Shown: positions 22,290 through 33,680, counted from the stretch's first letter. The stretch: 64,000 bases of DNA from Folioceros fuciformis (GCA_049999805.1 JBNGIO010006285.1:90008-154007); one strand, 5' to 3'. Notes: a model not told the origin generated them from the sequence alone. Numbers and translations are program-made.

Positions 22290-24675
22290 ATGGTGCGGGC
22301 CGTAGCAGGGGACCAAGTCCTGGTGGAGCCTTTCGTGGAAGCTGTGTACCAGGCAGGGTGCTCTGTGCAGGTCAGGATCTCCCATGCGTCTTGCGTCTTT
22401 AAAGGCAAGGCACGGTTGGTGGGTCATCTCACTGGGGCTATGTGTGTTGGGCACCAGGTTGGGCTTCTGGTGGGCAAGTTTGGAGCTGAATCTCCCCGGG
22501 ATCTGGTGTTTGCTCTCATCCCGACTCCTCCGAATGACGGGGAGGACCCCGCAACGGTTGCCTCGTCCAGTGGCGATGGCAGAGGAGGAGGGGGGAGGAA
22601 AGGTGCGAAAGGCAAGCCCACTGTGGACTCGTCCTCATTGCAGATCGATGTGGAGTGGGTGGCAGAACATGGTAGGCAGGTGAGGAGGATTTCTGGAGGC
22701 CCGGGATGTACGAGGTCTTTGGATTTCAGGAATTGTGCTCTTACGTTGTTCTGGGGCTTGAATTTTCAGGTGTCTAGGATGCTCATGGGCGGGATGCAGA
22801 TTGTTGGGCTTTACGTATTTGCCACGGAGGGCGCGGTCAAGAATTCTCAGTTGATGCTGTGGCAGGTGAGAGCGAGTGTATCGGCTTTTTTCCGATCCTG
22901 GCACAAGTTCCTTTGGCTATTGGGCTTACGTTTCAGGTGTCTTGAGGAACAGGCTCTGCAAGCTGTAGCCGCAGCAGTGTCATCAGAGTCACAAGCAAGC
23001 CGGATCACGGACATGCTGTTATTGCACATATCTTTGAGCCCAAGAAGGTAGATGGGAGGGTCTCACCTGGTTTGTTTCGTTGGGAAGTCGTGATATCAGC
23101 ATGGGAGGCTGCCTCACTGCCCGATGGTTGTGTAGGTTGTCTTGTCGAAGCTGCTCATTGGGGTCGAGTTTTTCTTCTACCTTGCTAAAGCCTTGTGATT
23201 GGAAGTTGCAAAAGCTTGCTCCAAACCTGCGATCATTTGCTGCTTCCTATCACTTCAATATCAGGTGCTCACCCCATTCTCCACCCTCAGCACACGGTTC
23301 TCCTCGGGTTGTGCGGTGAGTTTCCTGGGATCTAGTGCTAACGGTACTTTGGCAATAGGATCCCTGTGACGCGCGACGGGAAGCAAGCAGGAAAATCTTT
23401 GAAAGACTCAATCTTATCTGGCATTGCACTGGAGGCTGCCCGGTTGGAGGGTGCTAAAGCCGTCCTGAATGGATCATTGGTACTCAATCTTTCCCTTCGA
23501 TGTTATGTCAGAAGTGGTTTATGTCAATCTCTCCAGAGCAAATCATATCTGCCCTATGCCATTGTAGGTCGATTCAGGAACGGATCTGCACCTGGAAAGT
23601 AAGACAGATGAGCCGCACTTAGTAGAGCTTCTGCTTCCTTTCCACCATGCTCTCAACAAAGCTGGTATGCTCCTTATCCAGTTTTTGAATCAGACATTTC
23701 TTTCTCTTCGTCCACGTTTTTTAATCGATTACTTGAATACTGGCTTTCTGTTGTCACTCCAAAATTCAGAAGAGGGCAGAAAGGTAGATGGTATTCTCAC
23801 GTTGGGCGGTTCAGTCAGTGCGCGAGCTGTTGTGCACACTAAGGAACCTTTATGGCGTGTTGTTTCTTACCTCAAGGTATGCCCCCCAAGTCTTATTTGC
23901 AGCATCTGTTTTGTATCCAGCAGCCAATGCTGATCTGATTTTGTCACAGGATGACATCATCTCCAGCTTAAGATCACGTCTAGAACTTCTTTGTGATGAG
24001 GCCGAGCAGAAAACAAACGATGCCCAGCTGGCAAAGGGTGATGTGACTGTTAGGGAACCTTCGGCTGGCAACAAAAGCCCAACGCAACATTCCCTGGAGC
24101 AGTTTCTCACAACTCGAGACAGGTAAGACTATGACCACTTCCTATCCGTTCATTCTCTCCAATTTGGATCAGCCAAACATTGTATTCCATCCCCTAACAT
24201 CAGCACCCTTTCAACAGTCCTCCTGTTTTAGAAAGGAGCTCCTGTGCGTTTCCACCTCGAGTCTTCATCCCCTGGCAAGACGGATATGTGGTCTCTGACT
24301 ACTTACTGCCAAACGAGACCCTGGAGGTAATGAAAGTCCTGTTTGCTCAAGGGTTGCCGCCTCTCCTGTCAAGTCTGTCGGGTTTCAACGAGGTTGCTGA
24401 ACTCTTGTTCTCTCCAGGATGTGCGAAGCCGGTGTCAGGAGTTGCTGGGAATAAACCTCCTTCAGACGTCTCACATTCTGGAGCCAGAGGTGGTGGCCTC
24501 GATGCCACCCACTCCTGTGCAGGAAGAGAAAGGTCACAAGGCTCCTCCATCGTCACAGGCCTCGAGAACCACCTTGGGCTGCAAGCAGCCCATATGGCGA
24601 TTTAACATGATATTTCTAGCGTCTGTTCTTTGTCTGTTCTTGTCCATCGTCCTCGCTTATCTGTGGGCCAGGTAA
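22290..24675 (+). CDS. ODR4: ODR4-like ER membrane protein, 10 exons
   Basis: Exons are 22290-22679, 22770-22865, 22947-23047, 23136-23264, 23359-23479, 23568-23664, 23770-23876, 23950-24122, 24218-24326 and 24418-24675, in frame throughout, giving 526 residues. Matches to the odr-4 family are IDVEWVAEHGRQ joined to VSRMLMGGMQIVGLYVFAT, the plant-type LLLHISLSPRR, and FPPRVFIPWQDGYVVSDY. A C-terminal membrane anchor (MIFLASVLCLFLSIVLAYLW) ends the protein. In animals ODR-4 acts with a UFSP2-type partner at the ER to help membrane-receptor maturation; the plant role is not established. The acceptor of exon 3 (TTGAG) is unusual, and the commoner CAG ten bases upstream would introduce a stop. 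Confidence 0.92.
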
Positions 24676-25847
24676 ACATCATGAGGAGGCTGCTTTCTCT
24701 TCTCTTCAAGGGTCCGGCAACTCAAGGACCCACAGAGGCCAGACACAATGGTTGTATGCACTACCTCATGCCAGGTAACAAAAGAGAAGTTTAGGGTTTT
24801 GCATCTTTGTCACCGGCTTCATCCTCCCATGCCTTGGCCATGAAGCCCAAACCCACCAAGATCGATTATGAAATGTCCCCTTCCCTTCCTCCTCCCAAGA
24901 GAGTGACAAGACGACGTCACGTTTTGACTTCATGATAAAGAAGGTTTCCTCTCCCTTCATGCAGTCAGGAAGTGCAGGACTTGGTAACCTACACATTATC
25001 TTATAGGCTGAAATTTTTTCATTAGTAATTTATTTCGGATTAAAATAAGATAAGTAATTCTGAAGATTTTTATCAATCTAAAACACGAGTTTGGGTCACT
25101 TGAGCTGATCCCTATATATACCTCTTGTCTACACTTCGGACATTGCTTTGATATTGTTTGTCTACACTTCAGACATTGCTTTGATATTGTTTGTCTACAT
25201 TTCGGAGATTGCTTTGATATTGTTTGTCTACACTTAGGACATTGCTTTGATATTGTCTAGAAGGGACATTGCTTTGATATTGTCTAGAAGGGAAGCTAAG
25301 TAAGCGAAGCTTCATAAGATGAGAAGTGAGTGGCCTTAATCAAAAAAAGAGCATTCCTAAACAAGTTTAAGTACCTGCTTTAGATGAATATATATAGCAT
25401 AGGTGATGATACCCAATATCATGTGAGCATATTATCAAAGCATCCGGTCCTTCTAGGTCTTCAAACTCTCATAATATCCAATCAGTCTATTCCTCTATTG
25501 TGAAGGACAATACTTAGTATGCACAACTATGGAACAAAGTGAATCTTGTTTTCATACAATCTATGAATATTCTTCTTGATACCATATTGGGCACTACAAT
25601 TTTCTTAATCATAATCTTTCCCACGACATTGATATTGCTACAAGATTTAGAATACATGGAAGATTTCCTTTGGTTAAGCATGTATAAATTTTCTTGGGCA
25701 ATGTCATCTTGTAGTTCGATGATATCCAAAAACATAGATTGATTTTGGGTTCCAATCCTAGTTCTAGTTTGGTATTCTATGGTGTGATTTTGAGTTTTGT
25801 GAAAAGCTGACCTTGGGATCATTACACAATATTGCGCTACCAATAGA
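24676..25847. other. AT-rich intergenic region, no gene seen
   Basis: Base composition drops sharply after 25000. Apart from the 33-bp tandem repeat there is no recognisable feature; open frames are short and AT-driven. Confidence 0.5.
25124..25292. repeat. Tandem repeat of 33 bp with two shortened units
   Basis: GTCTACA-type cores recur at 25127, 25160, 25193 and 25226 (period 33). Two further units have periods of about 29 and 27 in which TCTAGAAGGG replaces part of the unit. Each unit contains ACATTGCTTTGATATTG with few changes. Confidence 0.9.
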
Positions 25848-28199
25848 ATGCAAGGGATATCTGATCATCTAATGAATGGAGAATCTCGTGGGAAACAACC
25901 ACGTCCCATGGAGGATGGGAACTGGGTTTGTGATGATCTTACATGCAACAATGTCAACTATCCAAGAAGAACAGAGGTAGAATGCACGTTTTGTCGATCT
26001 ATGAGGTCTAATTGTCTCGCCCAAAGTACCAATCTTTGAGCCCATGAACATCTTGTATGATCAATGTTTGTGACAGTGTAATAAATGTGGTAAACGAAGA
26101 GGAGCTTTAGGTGATGCGATTGTGAAAGCTTACATTGAGAGCTTAAAGATTGCTAGAGGAGAAATACTCCCTCACTCATCAGTGATGTTACAAGGGGTAA
26201 GATATTTCATATTTCCACGACTACTTTGCACAACACATTAGCCCAAACAAGACCCACATTCATGCTTGAGTTGATTGAAGAATGTAAAGTGGTTATTGGT
26301 TCAGTAAATTTTGAATTTTGGTTTTTCTTTTGAAGGGTTTTGTGTTTTTCTTCTTGGGTTGTTTTTGTCTTAGAAGAAGTTGGTATGGAAACTAGGATTA
26401 AGGAATAATTTGTGAACATTGGAAGAGACATGTCGAGCTTCATCTTCATAGATAATTATGAAGATCATGCTAGAAACCACTACACTTAACACTGCTGGTA
26501 GTCACATTTGTCCTTGCTAGTGTTATCTTGATGTAGATAGAAGAGACTTGGAGTTTGAAATATGGCCCCTATCTTGTTGTGTACTACAAATAGCAGGTTG
26601 GTGGTGACCGTCTTGGTATGACTCGAGGTATAATAACTCATAGTGAATCTCAACAAGCTATAATCTCCTCTACTTCAAGTCTCAACAATGAGCTTGAGCC
26701 TTGGATGGGAGGAGTGTATGAACAAACACCATCATTCGCATCACAATATATCACTGGAGATGGTGGTTTGTCGGGAAGAAGGTCTACCCTCAGGTATGTA
26801 AACACTTGTTCTTAGTTTTGCCATTACAAAACCAAGAGTTTCCCAAATTCAAACAATCTTATGTTAGTGAAACAAACATCTTTCTTTCTTCCTCAAGAGC
26901 TTGCATTCAAATTCATAGGCCAGCATGCACTTGGTTTTATGAAACATGAAGACCAAGTGTTCATTCGTTGTTCTAATTCTAAAGCTTGTCTAGTCAAACT
27001 CTTTCAAGTTCAAGATTTTCAACTACTAGCTTCCACACTAATTCAATGTACTGTGCTGTTTTATTATGTTATGTTATGTTCTATTATGTAATGGTTTTCC
27101 TAGAATTTCTTCCCAGAGTGTGATTGAAGGTTGGTATGTTCAAAGAGAGGTTGTGTTTGAGAGTGTTATTCAGTACTATAGCTGAATGTGACATGTGACT
27201 ATCCTTTACCTATTACTTGTTTCTACTATAGTGCTGCAACAGAAGGGAAACGACTAGCAGAGCAGTTGGTGGCATCGTTTGCGGCATCCACTGATCCTGT
27301 GGGAGATGCTGGAGAATGCCTTGCTTCCGCTGCATTATGGCTTCAGACCATGAAATCTAGGATGCAGACAAGGGATGGAGGAAACATATCCTCTACTACA
27401 TTAGGACTATCGGGAGTTGCACCCACATCCACAGTTAATAATGCAGTGAGCCTCTTGACACCTCCTCTTGGCTCGAATTCTGGGGTTGGAAATCTCCCCA
27501 TGGCATCGACAACTCCATTGTACACCACGGGAGGAATGCTAGGAAATTTCGGTCCAGGTGCACGAGGAACCTCAAATCTAGGTTATTTTTCCACACAAAG
27601 ATCTATACTACCTCAACCCAACTTGCGGTTTGAAGATTACAAAGACCGTCCTAGTGATTTTTTGAGAGTAATGGATCTTCACACTTCGTGCAATCCTTTC
27701 AACTAGATCTTTGTTCATTCATGTAATTTGTTCCCCTTATATATTATAGGAGTTTGGAGACCCTGCTGCTGTAAGTGCAACAGCTATGGGAGGTGGGCAA
27801 AGGCCGGAATCGGGTGTGAACGGAAATTGGGAGTGTGAGGACTGCAAGAATGTGAACTTTCCAAGGAGGTATTTTATGTCTACCCACATGACACATCACT
27901 AAGAATAGTTGCTACTCAAACCTACAGGAAGAATTTCACAATCTAACACTTAATATATTTGGTTTGTTGATAGAACCAACTGCTTCCAATGTAATAAGAA
28001 AAGAGGGCCCAAGGGAGAAGAAATTGTGAGAAAGTATGTCCGCAATCTTATGGAAGATATTGGAGTGGTGAGGTGATTTTTTTTTATCACAAACCTAATC
28101 TGATTTCAGGAGTCCGGGTGTGAGAGACATTCCCCTCTAGAACGCAGTACAAATTTTGGTCTTGGTAGTAGTCACACAGTTGGTAGCTTATTAAGGTGA
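25848..28199 (+). CDS. Protein with two RanBP2-type zinc fingers, 7 exons
   Basis: Exons are 25848-25976, 26077-26196, 26597-26793, 27232-27667, 27750-27868, 27974-28067 and 28110-28199, in frame, giving 394 residues. Finger 1 is NWVCDDLTCNNVNYPRRTE joined to CNKC, and finger 2 is NWECEDCKNVNFPRR joined to TNCFQC. Both fit W-x-C-x(2-4)-C-x3-N-x6-C-x2-C. Each is followed by a basic and helical tail (KRRGALGDAIVKAYIESLK; KKRGPKGEEIVRKYVRNLME). Between them lie a Ser/Thr/Gly-rich linker and a helical Ala-rich segment (EGKRLAEQLVASFAAS). RanBP2-type fingers bind single-stranded RNA or ubiquitin; the NxN-type core suggests RNA, and nuclear RNA binding is inferred. Plants have small proteins of this class, such as AT2G17975. 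Introns are much more AT-rich than those of neighbouring genes. The last donor (GTG then GTGAGG) is chosen because it keeps the frame open into exon 7. Confidence 0.85.
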
Positions 28200-28455
28200 A
28201 GCAATTTCTAAAAAAGCTTTTTCTTTCTTTCTTGCTTTCTTTTCTGCTCGACGATTGCTAGCGCCTCTACGCAGGAGCTTCGTCCCGCATTTCTCCGATC
28301 GTCCATGCCGCAACTTCGTGAATCGCGGCTGAGAATGTTGTGCTTACTTTGCTTTGTTTGAACGATGACTTCGAATACTGGAAGCAGGCTACGTCACGTA
28401 GGGACACAGTCGCGTCCGCTTTTTATGTGGACATTGGATTAAGGTCACAGCAACA

Positions 28456-28555
28456 NNNNNNNNNNNNNNNNNNNNNNNNNNNNNNNNNNNNNNNNNNNNN
28501 NNNNNNNNNNNNNNNNNNNNNNNNNNNNNNNNNNNNNNNNNNNNNNNNNNNNNNN
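28456..28555. other. Assembly gap of 100 N
   Basis: Exactly 100 N between copies of the tandem repeat, so the missing length is probably unknown. Confidence 0.99.
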
Positions 28556-28600
28556 ATGTTGTGCTTACTTTGCTTTGTTTGAACGATGACTTCGAATACT

Positions 28601-28602
<2 letters not shown>

Positions 28603-28645
<43 letters not shown>
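28603..28645. repeat. Poly-T run of 43 bases
   Basis: A homopolymer embedded in repeat copy 2, flanked directly by unit sequence on both sides. It could be a real insertion or a consensus error at a gap edge. Confidence 0.9.
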
Positions 28646-28649
<4 letters not shown>

Positions 28650-28825
28650 GGACATTGGATTAAGGTCACAGCAACACCAGACCAGCTGGCGGAGAACGCT
28701 GCGCTTACGTTGCTTTGTTTGAACGATGAATTCGAGTACTGGAAGCATGTAGGGACACAGTCGCGTCCGCTTTTTGTGTGGACATTCGATTAAGGTCACA
28801 GCGACACCAGACCAGCTGGCGGACA

Positions 28826-30482
28826 ATGGCCGAAATTTTCATTCTGGCAGCCTTCATCGCTGCTTCTCTACTTACGTGTGTCGCTTGTCAACCACAAGGA
28901 AACATGGCAGCAAGTTTCTTTTTGTTCGGGTATGTTGGACTCGTTTGCAAGGCAGAAAATGCTGTGGAGCTTCCGAAGCTGTAGCCTGCTTTCTCCCTTT
29001 CGAAGGCAATCTGAATGTGGCTTCACCAGATGGATAACTAGGCCCCCCCTGCTTGTTACAGACGTGTCCATCTGCCTGCTGGAAATTGGAATGTAGGAGC
29101 CTGTGAACTCGAGATCTTCGTGAAGATTGGTGAGCATGTAAGAAACTTCAAGGTTTTCAGATCTTAAGAGTTTCGCCGTGAGATGTCAGCCAATGCTCGT
29201 CACAATTCTGAGATTTTCTTGAACAGGTCTGGCAGCAGCCGCTGGACAGGGCGCACTACGTTTTCCAGGTGCCGGCTGGTCTCTCTACCGGAATGGTAGG
29301 AATTTTAGGTATCTCTATGAGAAGACATCACCAATTGTGGGAGACTGTGTGGACTCAGCCCTTTGCTGTTGAAGGTATCACATAAATTGCCTGTGCTACT
29401 ACTACATACCTAGTTGGAGCGAGCTTGTTGCTAGTCGCATCTTGCCTTTCCCAAGCTACTGCTATTGACGCCTCAGCTTCTGGCACAGGAACGCAAGGCT
29501 CATTCATGGAGTTGCGAGAACTTGATGCGGATGTCTCGCAGATTGCACCGTTGTTAGAGAAGTGTTCCTCGTGGCGAGGTATCTACCAGAACCTGACCTT
29601 GATCAACCTCGTTCCGGTGACTTATCAGCAAAGCCTTCCAACGTTTTTGGCTGTGTCGTTGCAACAGGCTCCGCAATTATATCCGTCATTGTTGAAAATT
29701 TTCACAATAAGTATGACTCCGCAGTATCCCTACTTGTGTTCAGTTATACTGCACACAAGAATTCGTCTTGCTCTGCGTTCCACTGGCGTGAACATACCTG
29801 TCCCTGTAACAGACGATCTAGTGAGTGTCTCAGGCCTGTTCCTTCCCCCTCGCTTTCCAGTATTTGTCAACTTTGCTTCCTTTTATTGTTGCTCTGTCTC
29901 GCACTTGCAGCTAGTCAAGCTGCAGCTGACGCAGACGTACGGAGCACAGCGTTGGTCCTGTTCTCGGGATCCCCACTTACAGAGGGAGCACATTCGAGCA
30001 GATCAACCTCTCTTCAGCTGCTTGAGCAGGACGATACTTCCATCCACCGGGCAGGCGTACTGCAGGAAAAGGGACCACTGGTCGTGGGGTCCATTTTCAT
30101 TATCCTGGGCATCGTGCTTTGCCGTACGAGGTCGCCATGGATACATGATTGTAAAACGGGCCCAGTTTCCGCACGCCAAACCTTGCGCAAAGGGCCTTGG
30201 CAAGTAAGAACGTGCTGCCCAACCGCAGGAGGAACAGTCCGAGGGCAATCTTCGAGAAACAGGAACGGCAATACATTGCTGTGCTCCGGGGAAGGATGCC
30301 TACGGGATGCTTGGGAGGAAGCGGAGTTACGATTGAGTGAGATTGCCAGCTCTCGTTCCGAAGGATGCTGCTTCTATTACAATTGTTACTCACAAAGCTG
30401 CTCGTCTCATACGAAACACATTCCCCATCCTGGCAAGTGGAACAGAGACAACACAGGCCGCCTCATCAAGACTCCGAGCTAG
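28826..30482 (+). CDS. Unresolved multi-exon gene candidate, possible membrane protein
   Basis: I could not build a full reading frame. The first candidate exon starts at 28826 with a signal-like MAEIFILAAFIAASLLTC. Later pieces flanked by plausible splice sites include 29083-29128 (VHLPAGNWNVGACELEIF), about 29417-29577 with a hydrophobic start and ELRELDADVSQIAPLLEKC, 29671-29819, and 29912 onward with a membrane-like GPLVVGSIFIILGIVLC near 30077. Several frames remain open together over 29425-30480, which is more than chance usually allows in non-coding DNA of this composition. No family was recognised. A decayed gene or an intron-rich secreted or membrane protein both fit. Confidence 0.3.
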
Positions 30483-31187
30483 AAGACTGTTCTGACAGCA
30501 GGCTGCAGCAAGGTCCGAAACTAGCACTCTGGGATCATTCTGCTATCTGCAGACGAGTCTACGTTTCCCACGCGGTATCAGCCTATTCCTATCCCTCCGA
30601 CCGGTGCTTGATCGTGGAAAATCAAGAGATCCTCACGGTTACAGGTCAGGTCAGTCAGTTCGGGAGGGGGAATGACACGATAAACTTCGTTCCAGGTGCA
30701 CAGTGGACCTGATGGAAAAAGGATTATCTTTAAGTCGTACAATCTATGTAAAAAATTTAGGAGCTCAAGAAACTGTCATCGGAAGGCAGGCTGGACAGTA
30801 AGTGTTCGCGGTCGGCAGAAACCTAAAATGCGAATGCGGGGGCCTGTGAAGGGCTTGGTGCTGGTGTCGTCAGGGTTTAAGGTTTTACGGAGGTTGTGAG
30901 GGCGTGACTGCACCTTCGGACAAGGATCGGCCGCGGCCGGCAGCTCGCCACTTCTGATAAGCGCTCAGGTAGACGACTTGCTTGCCTTCACCTGTCTCCA
31001 GTCTATGCGTGTTGTCTTCTCGTCTTGTCATATCCTGTCCTGTCCCACTTCACACTGGCGGCGGGTGTGCTGTGGGGACCGACGTTGTGTCCTGCAATGC
31101 AATGGAGGCGATCCAGCGGGGGGAATCGGATTGGCTAACGTAGCGCAGTGGGGAGCAGGTGGGAGGAGGTATGCAAGGAGCGTGGAT
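30483..31187. other. Spacer before the RRM gene
   Basis: The open frame of the RRM gene extends back to 30978, but that part reads as Cys/Ser/Gly-rich sequence without domain character, so it is taken as 5' untranslated. A few short frames before it show no motif. Confidence 0.45.
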
Positions 31188-33230
31188 ATGCAGATTGTGA
31201 ACCAGAAGGTGTGGGCCACCAGCATGAACCGCACGCTGCTGAAATTGCCCTCGCTGCGGGTTGCGGAATGGTGCAGGCCGGGCAGCTGGGGCCGCTTGCT
31301 GTCGGAGAATGTGAACACCGCCCCCGGGAGGCCCACTGCGGCGGGGCCAGTGTGGCGGGGCAGAGCCAGAGCATTCTCGGTGACGGCGGCGGCGGGTCCC
31401 GTGGAGGATCTGGCGGACGGGGGTGGGAAGAAGGTGAAGCGGCTGTCGCGTGAGGAGAGGGCAGCGCTGGTGGAGTCGTTCGTGCTCCAGCACCGGGAAG
31501 CACACGGAGGGGAGTTCCCCACCACCTCTCTCGTGGTGAAGGAGGTGGGCGGCGGGCGCCAGATCGTGAAGGATATTTTGGATGCTCTACAGAAGCAGCT
31601 GGTGGGGCACGAGGCCGAGGTGGAGGCGGAGCAGAGCGAGCCCGGGCCTTTGTCGGCTGCTCCTGGCTTGCGGGTGAATGGGGTGAAGGGAGGCAGGGTG
31701 GAGGAAGGAGAGGGTTTAGGAAAGGTGGGCACTGTGAAGGCCGAGGCTTTGGAACAGGAGGAGGCGGAGGATGAGGAGGAACGGTTTGAGGGTTTAGGGT
31801 TGGAGGAGTTGGTGGGCTCGGAGGATGGTGACCATCAGCAGGAGGATGAGGATGAAGGCGAGGCTGAGGACGGGGACGAGGATGAGGAGGAAGCGTCGGA
31901 GGAGAAGGAGCCGGTTTTGCCTGCAGCTGTGAATGGGAGGAAAGTAGAGGGGACGAGGAGAGGGGAGGTTGAGAGTCAAACTTCCTTGAATTGGGAGCGG
32001 TTGCGTGCTATTGGGTCGAATAGGCGGCAGGAGACCCAGGGTGGGGATGTGAAGCCGAGGCAAGCGGCTCCTGTCAAGATGAGCTTTTTTGATGGGGAGT
32101 ACGACGATGATGAGATTGCTGAGGACCCTGTGTCTAGGTCGGCTGTGAAAAGCGTTGGGAATGGTGGCGCGGTTGGGCACAAGGAGAAGATCGCTGAGAA
32201 TGCCAACGGGTTGTTTATTCGGTATCTGCCCCCGTCGGCTTCGGTGCAGGATATTAGGGATGCGTTCGATATGTTCGGGGAGATAACTAGAGTGAATATG
32301 GTGCCTCCCAGGAGACCGGATTCCAAGTTCACGTTTGGGTTCGTGAATTTCAAGACCGAGAGTGCCTTCACTAATGCGTTGCATGCGGAGAATATCTTCA
32401 TCCGTGGGTCGAGGGTGAAGACAGAGCCGCAACAGAAGGACACTCGGTTTTTGAAGCAGGAGGGGTTTGGGGGAAGTGATGAGGCCGGGCTGGATGCAGG
32501 GTTGAGGCAAGAGCGTGCCTCCTCCAGAAGTCTACACGCAGGGCCGCAAAAATGGAGCGTTGGCTTTGCGGTGGCGGTGGAGAACCTGCCGGTGGATGTG
32601 TCGGTGATCCATGTGAGGGAGTCCATGTCTGCGCACGGGGAAATTCTGGACTCGTTTGCGAGGCGTGGTCCGGCTGGAGTAGTGTGCTTCGTGGAGTATA
32701 AGACGGAGGAGGCGAGGGAGAGTGCCCTGGCTTCGAGGTTCATGGAAGTCCCTGGTGGAGGAGAGCCTTGTAGGATTACGAGAGTGGACGACCCCGTGTC
32801 CCCGGTTGTCCGCCTCTCCAATTTCGCTCCTGACACCACCGAGAGCACGTTGTTATCGTACTGTCGGAGGTTCGGGCAGGTGGACAGAGTAGTCTCTAGA
32901 AGGGAAGGCGTTGCGGATGTCTACTTCAACGACGCCGAGCTGAAGCAGATGAACAGGATTTTGAACCATCTCAACAGCGTCACGATGCATCAGAGGAGAT
33001 GGCGAGCTCGTCTTGCTCCCAGATTATCTGCGCTAGGTGCATCAACCATTTTGAAGACGCCCTCGGGGCAGGATTGGGTCAGGACCCAGCAACTGAGAAC
33101 CCTTGCAAATGTTGAAGAGGCGTTGAAGAAGCTAGCAGTCGACGTCGAAGATGCCCGCGACCTGCTGTCTCTGGTGGAGACGCCACCTTCCAGAATCAGA
33201 GACGTCCATTCGAATCTTCTTAGAAACTAA
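31188..33230 (+). CDS. Three-RRM RNA-binding protein, probably mitochondrial or plastid
   Basis: A single exon. Starting at 31188 (MQIVNQKVWATSMNRTLLKL and on) gives 680 residues with an Arg-rich, acid-poor start typical of organelle targeting; an in-frame ATG at 30978 would add 70. After the presequence comes a plant-specific helical domain (ERAALVESFVLQHREAHGG, then KEVGGGRQIVKDIL). A strongly acidic tract follows (31740-31910). Then come three RRMs: LFIRYLPPSASVQDIRDAF with FTFGFVNF, a second from FAVAVENLPVDVSVIHVRES, and a third from VVRLSNFAPDTTESTLLSY. RRM1 has the best RNP1/RNP2 motifs; RRM2 and RRM3 are degenerate. The protein presumably binds organellar RNA. Its partner and target are unknown. 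A proline/basic tail ends at RIRDVHSNLLRN. Confidence 0.88.
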   Translation: MQIVNQKVWATSMNRTLLKLPSLRVAEWCRPGSWGRLLSENVNTAPGRPTAAGPVWRGRARAFSVTAAAGPVEDLADGGGKKVKRLSREERAALVESFVLQHREAHGGEFPTTSLVVKEVGGGRQIVKDILDALQKQLVGHEAEVEAEQSEPGPLSAAPGLRVNGVKGGRVEEGEGLGKVGTVKAEALEQEEAEDEEERFEGLGLEELVGSEDGDHQQEDEDEGEAEDGDEDEEEASEEKEPVLPAAVNGRKVEGTRRGEVESQTSLNWERLRAIGSNRRQETQGGDVKPRQAAPVKMSFFDGEYDDDEIAEDPVSRSAVKSVGNGGAVGHKEKIAENANGLFIRYLPPSASVQDIRDAFDMFGEITRVNMVPPRRPDSKFTFGFVNFKTESAFTNALHAENIFIRGSRVKTEPQQKDTRFLKQEGFGGSDEAGLDAGLRQERASSRSLHAGPQKWSVGFAVAVENLPVDVSVIHVRESMSAHGEILDSFARRGPAGVVCFVEYKTEEARESALASRFMEVPGGGEPCRITRVDDPVSPVVRLSNFAPDTTESTLLSYCRRFGQVDRVVSRREGVADVYFNDAELKQMNRILNHLNSVTMHQRRWRARLAPRLSALGASTILKTPSGQDWVRTQQLRTLANVEEALKKLAVDVEDARDLLSLVETPPSRIRDVHSNLLRN

Positions 33231-33473
33231 AGTGGCTAGACAAGTGTCTCTCGTGTCCTCCACCGAGGCCTCCCCTACGTCCTGTCCTAAGGCGGGAACA
33301 TTTTCTTCCTCTCCGGAATGGATATAGCTCGCACATAGATTTTGAGCTTTCCGCGTTGCGCAATTTCTAAGAACGATTTTTCGTTGTTGGCGTCCCGGTC
33401 CCAGCCCTAACCAGGCAGGAAGTATCAGGTGACTGAGATCCTTGTCGCCTGCCGCCGCGAACTGGCTGACCTC

Positions 33474-33680
33474 ATGCCTCGCTTCAGCAATGGTGCAGTG
33501 GCGTCGAGCCTTGTGGTCTTAGCAGGAGTCTTCTTCTCCCTGCCTTTCTTCATCAGAACGTCGCAAAAGGTCCCCGTCATCGACTCCAGCAAGCCATTGT
33601 CTCCCCAGGCGGTTGGGCGAGGTCCGTACATCAACACTGGTTCTCGTGACATCGGCCCTGATCCAGCACACCGGCGCTGA
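33474..33680 (+). CDS. Small conserved-looking single-pass membrane protein
   Basis: The frame from the ATG at 33474 gives 68 residues: a short basic start, one membrane segment (AVASSLVVLAGVFFSLPFFI), then a polar tail with VPVIDSSKPLSPQAVGRGPY and NTGSRDIGPD. The frame is also open upstream to a CAG acceptor at 33428, so an upstream exon could supply a different start. The tail looks like a short uncharacterised plant protein family, recalled only from its style; no function is assigned. It lies about 240 bp after the RRM gene on the same strand. Confidence 0.6.
   Translation: MPRFSNGAVASSLVVLAGVFFSLPFFIRTSQKVPVIDSSKPLSPQAVGRGPYINTGSRDIGPDPAHRR

Larger units (their letters stand above)
28333..28830. 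repeat. Tandem repeat of about 140 bp, three copies, broken by a gap and a poly-T run
   Basis: TTTGTTTGAACGATGA followed by TTCGA(A/G)TACTGG occurs near 28356, 28577 and 28717. GTGGACATT(G/C)GATTAAGGTC occurs near 28427, 28648 and 28780. Copy 2 has 43 T where about 40 bp of unit should be, and copy 1 runs into the 100-N gap. The order suggests a collapsed or misassembled array. Confidence 0.9.

Noticed and set aside
22931-23050. Alternative reading of the third ODR4 exon giving HIFEPKKVDG
   Set aside because: It needs a stop codon at the junction, while the chosen frame continues into the plant-type SPRR and SCRSCSL segment across the next intron.
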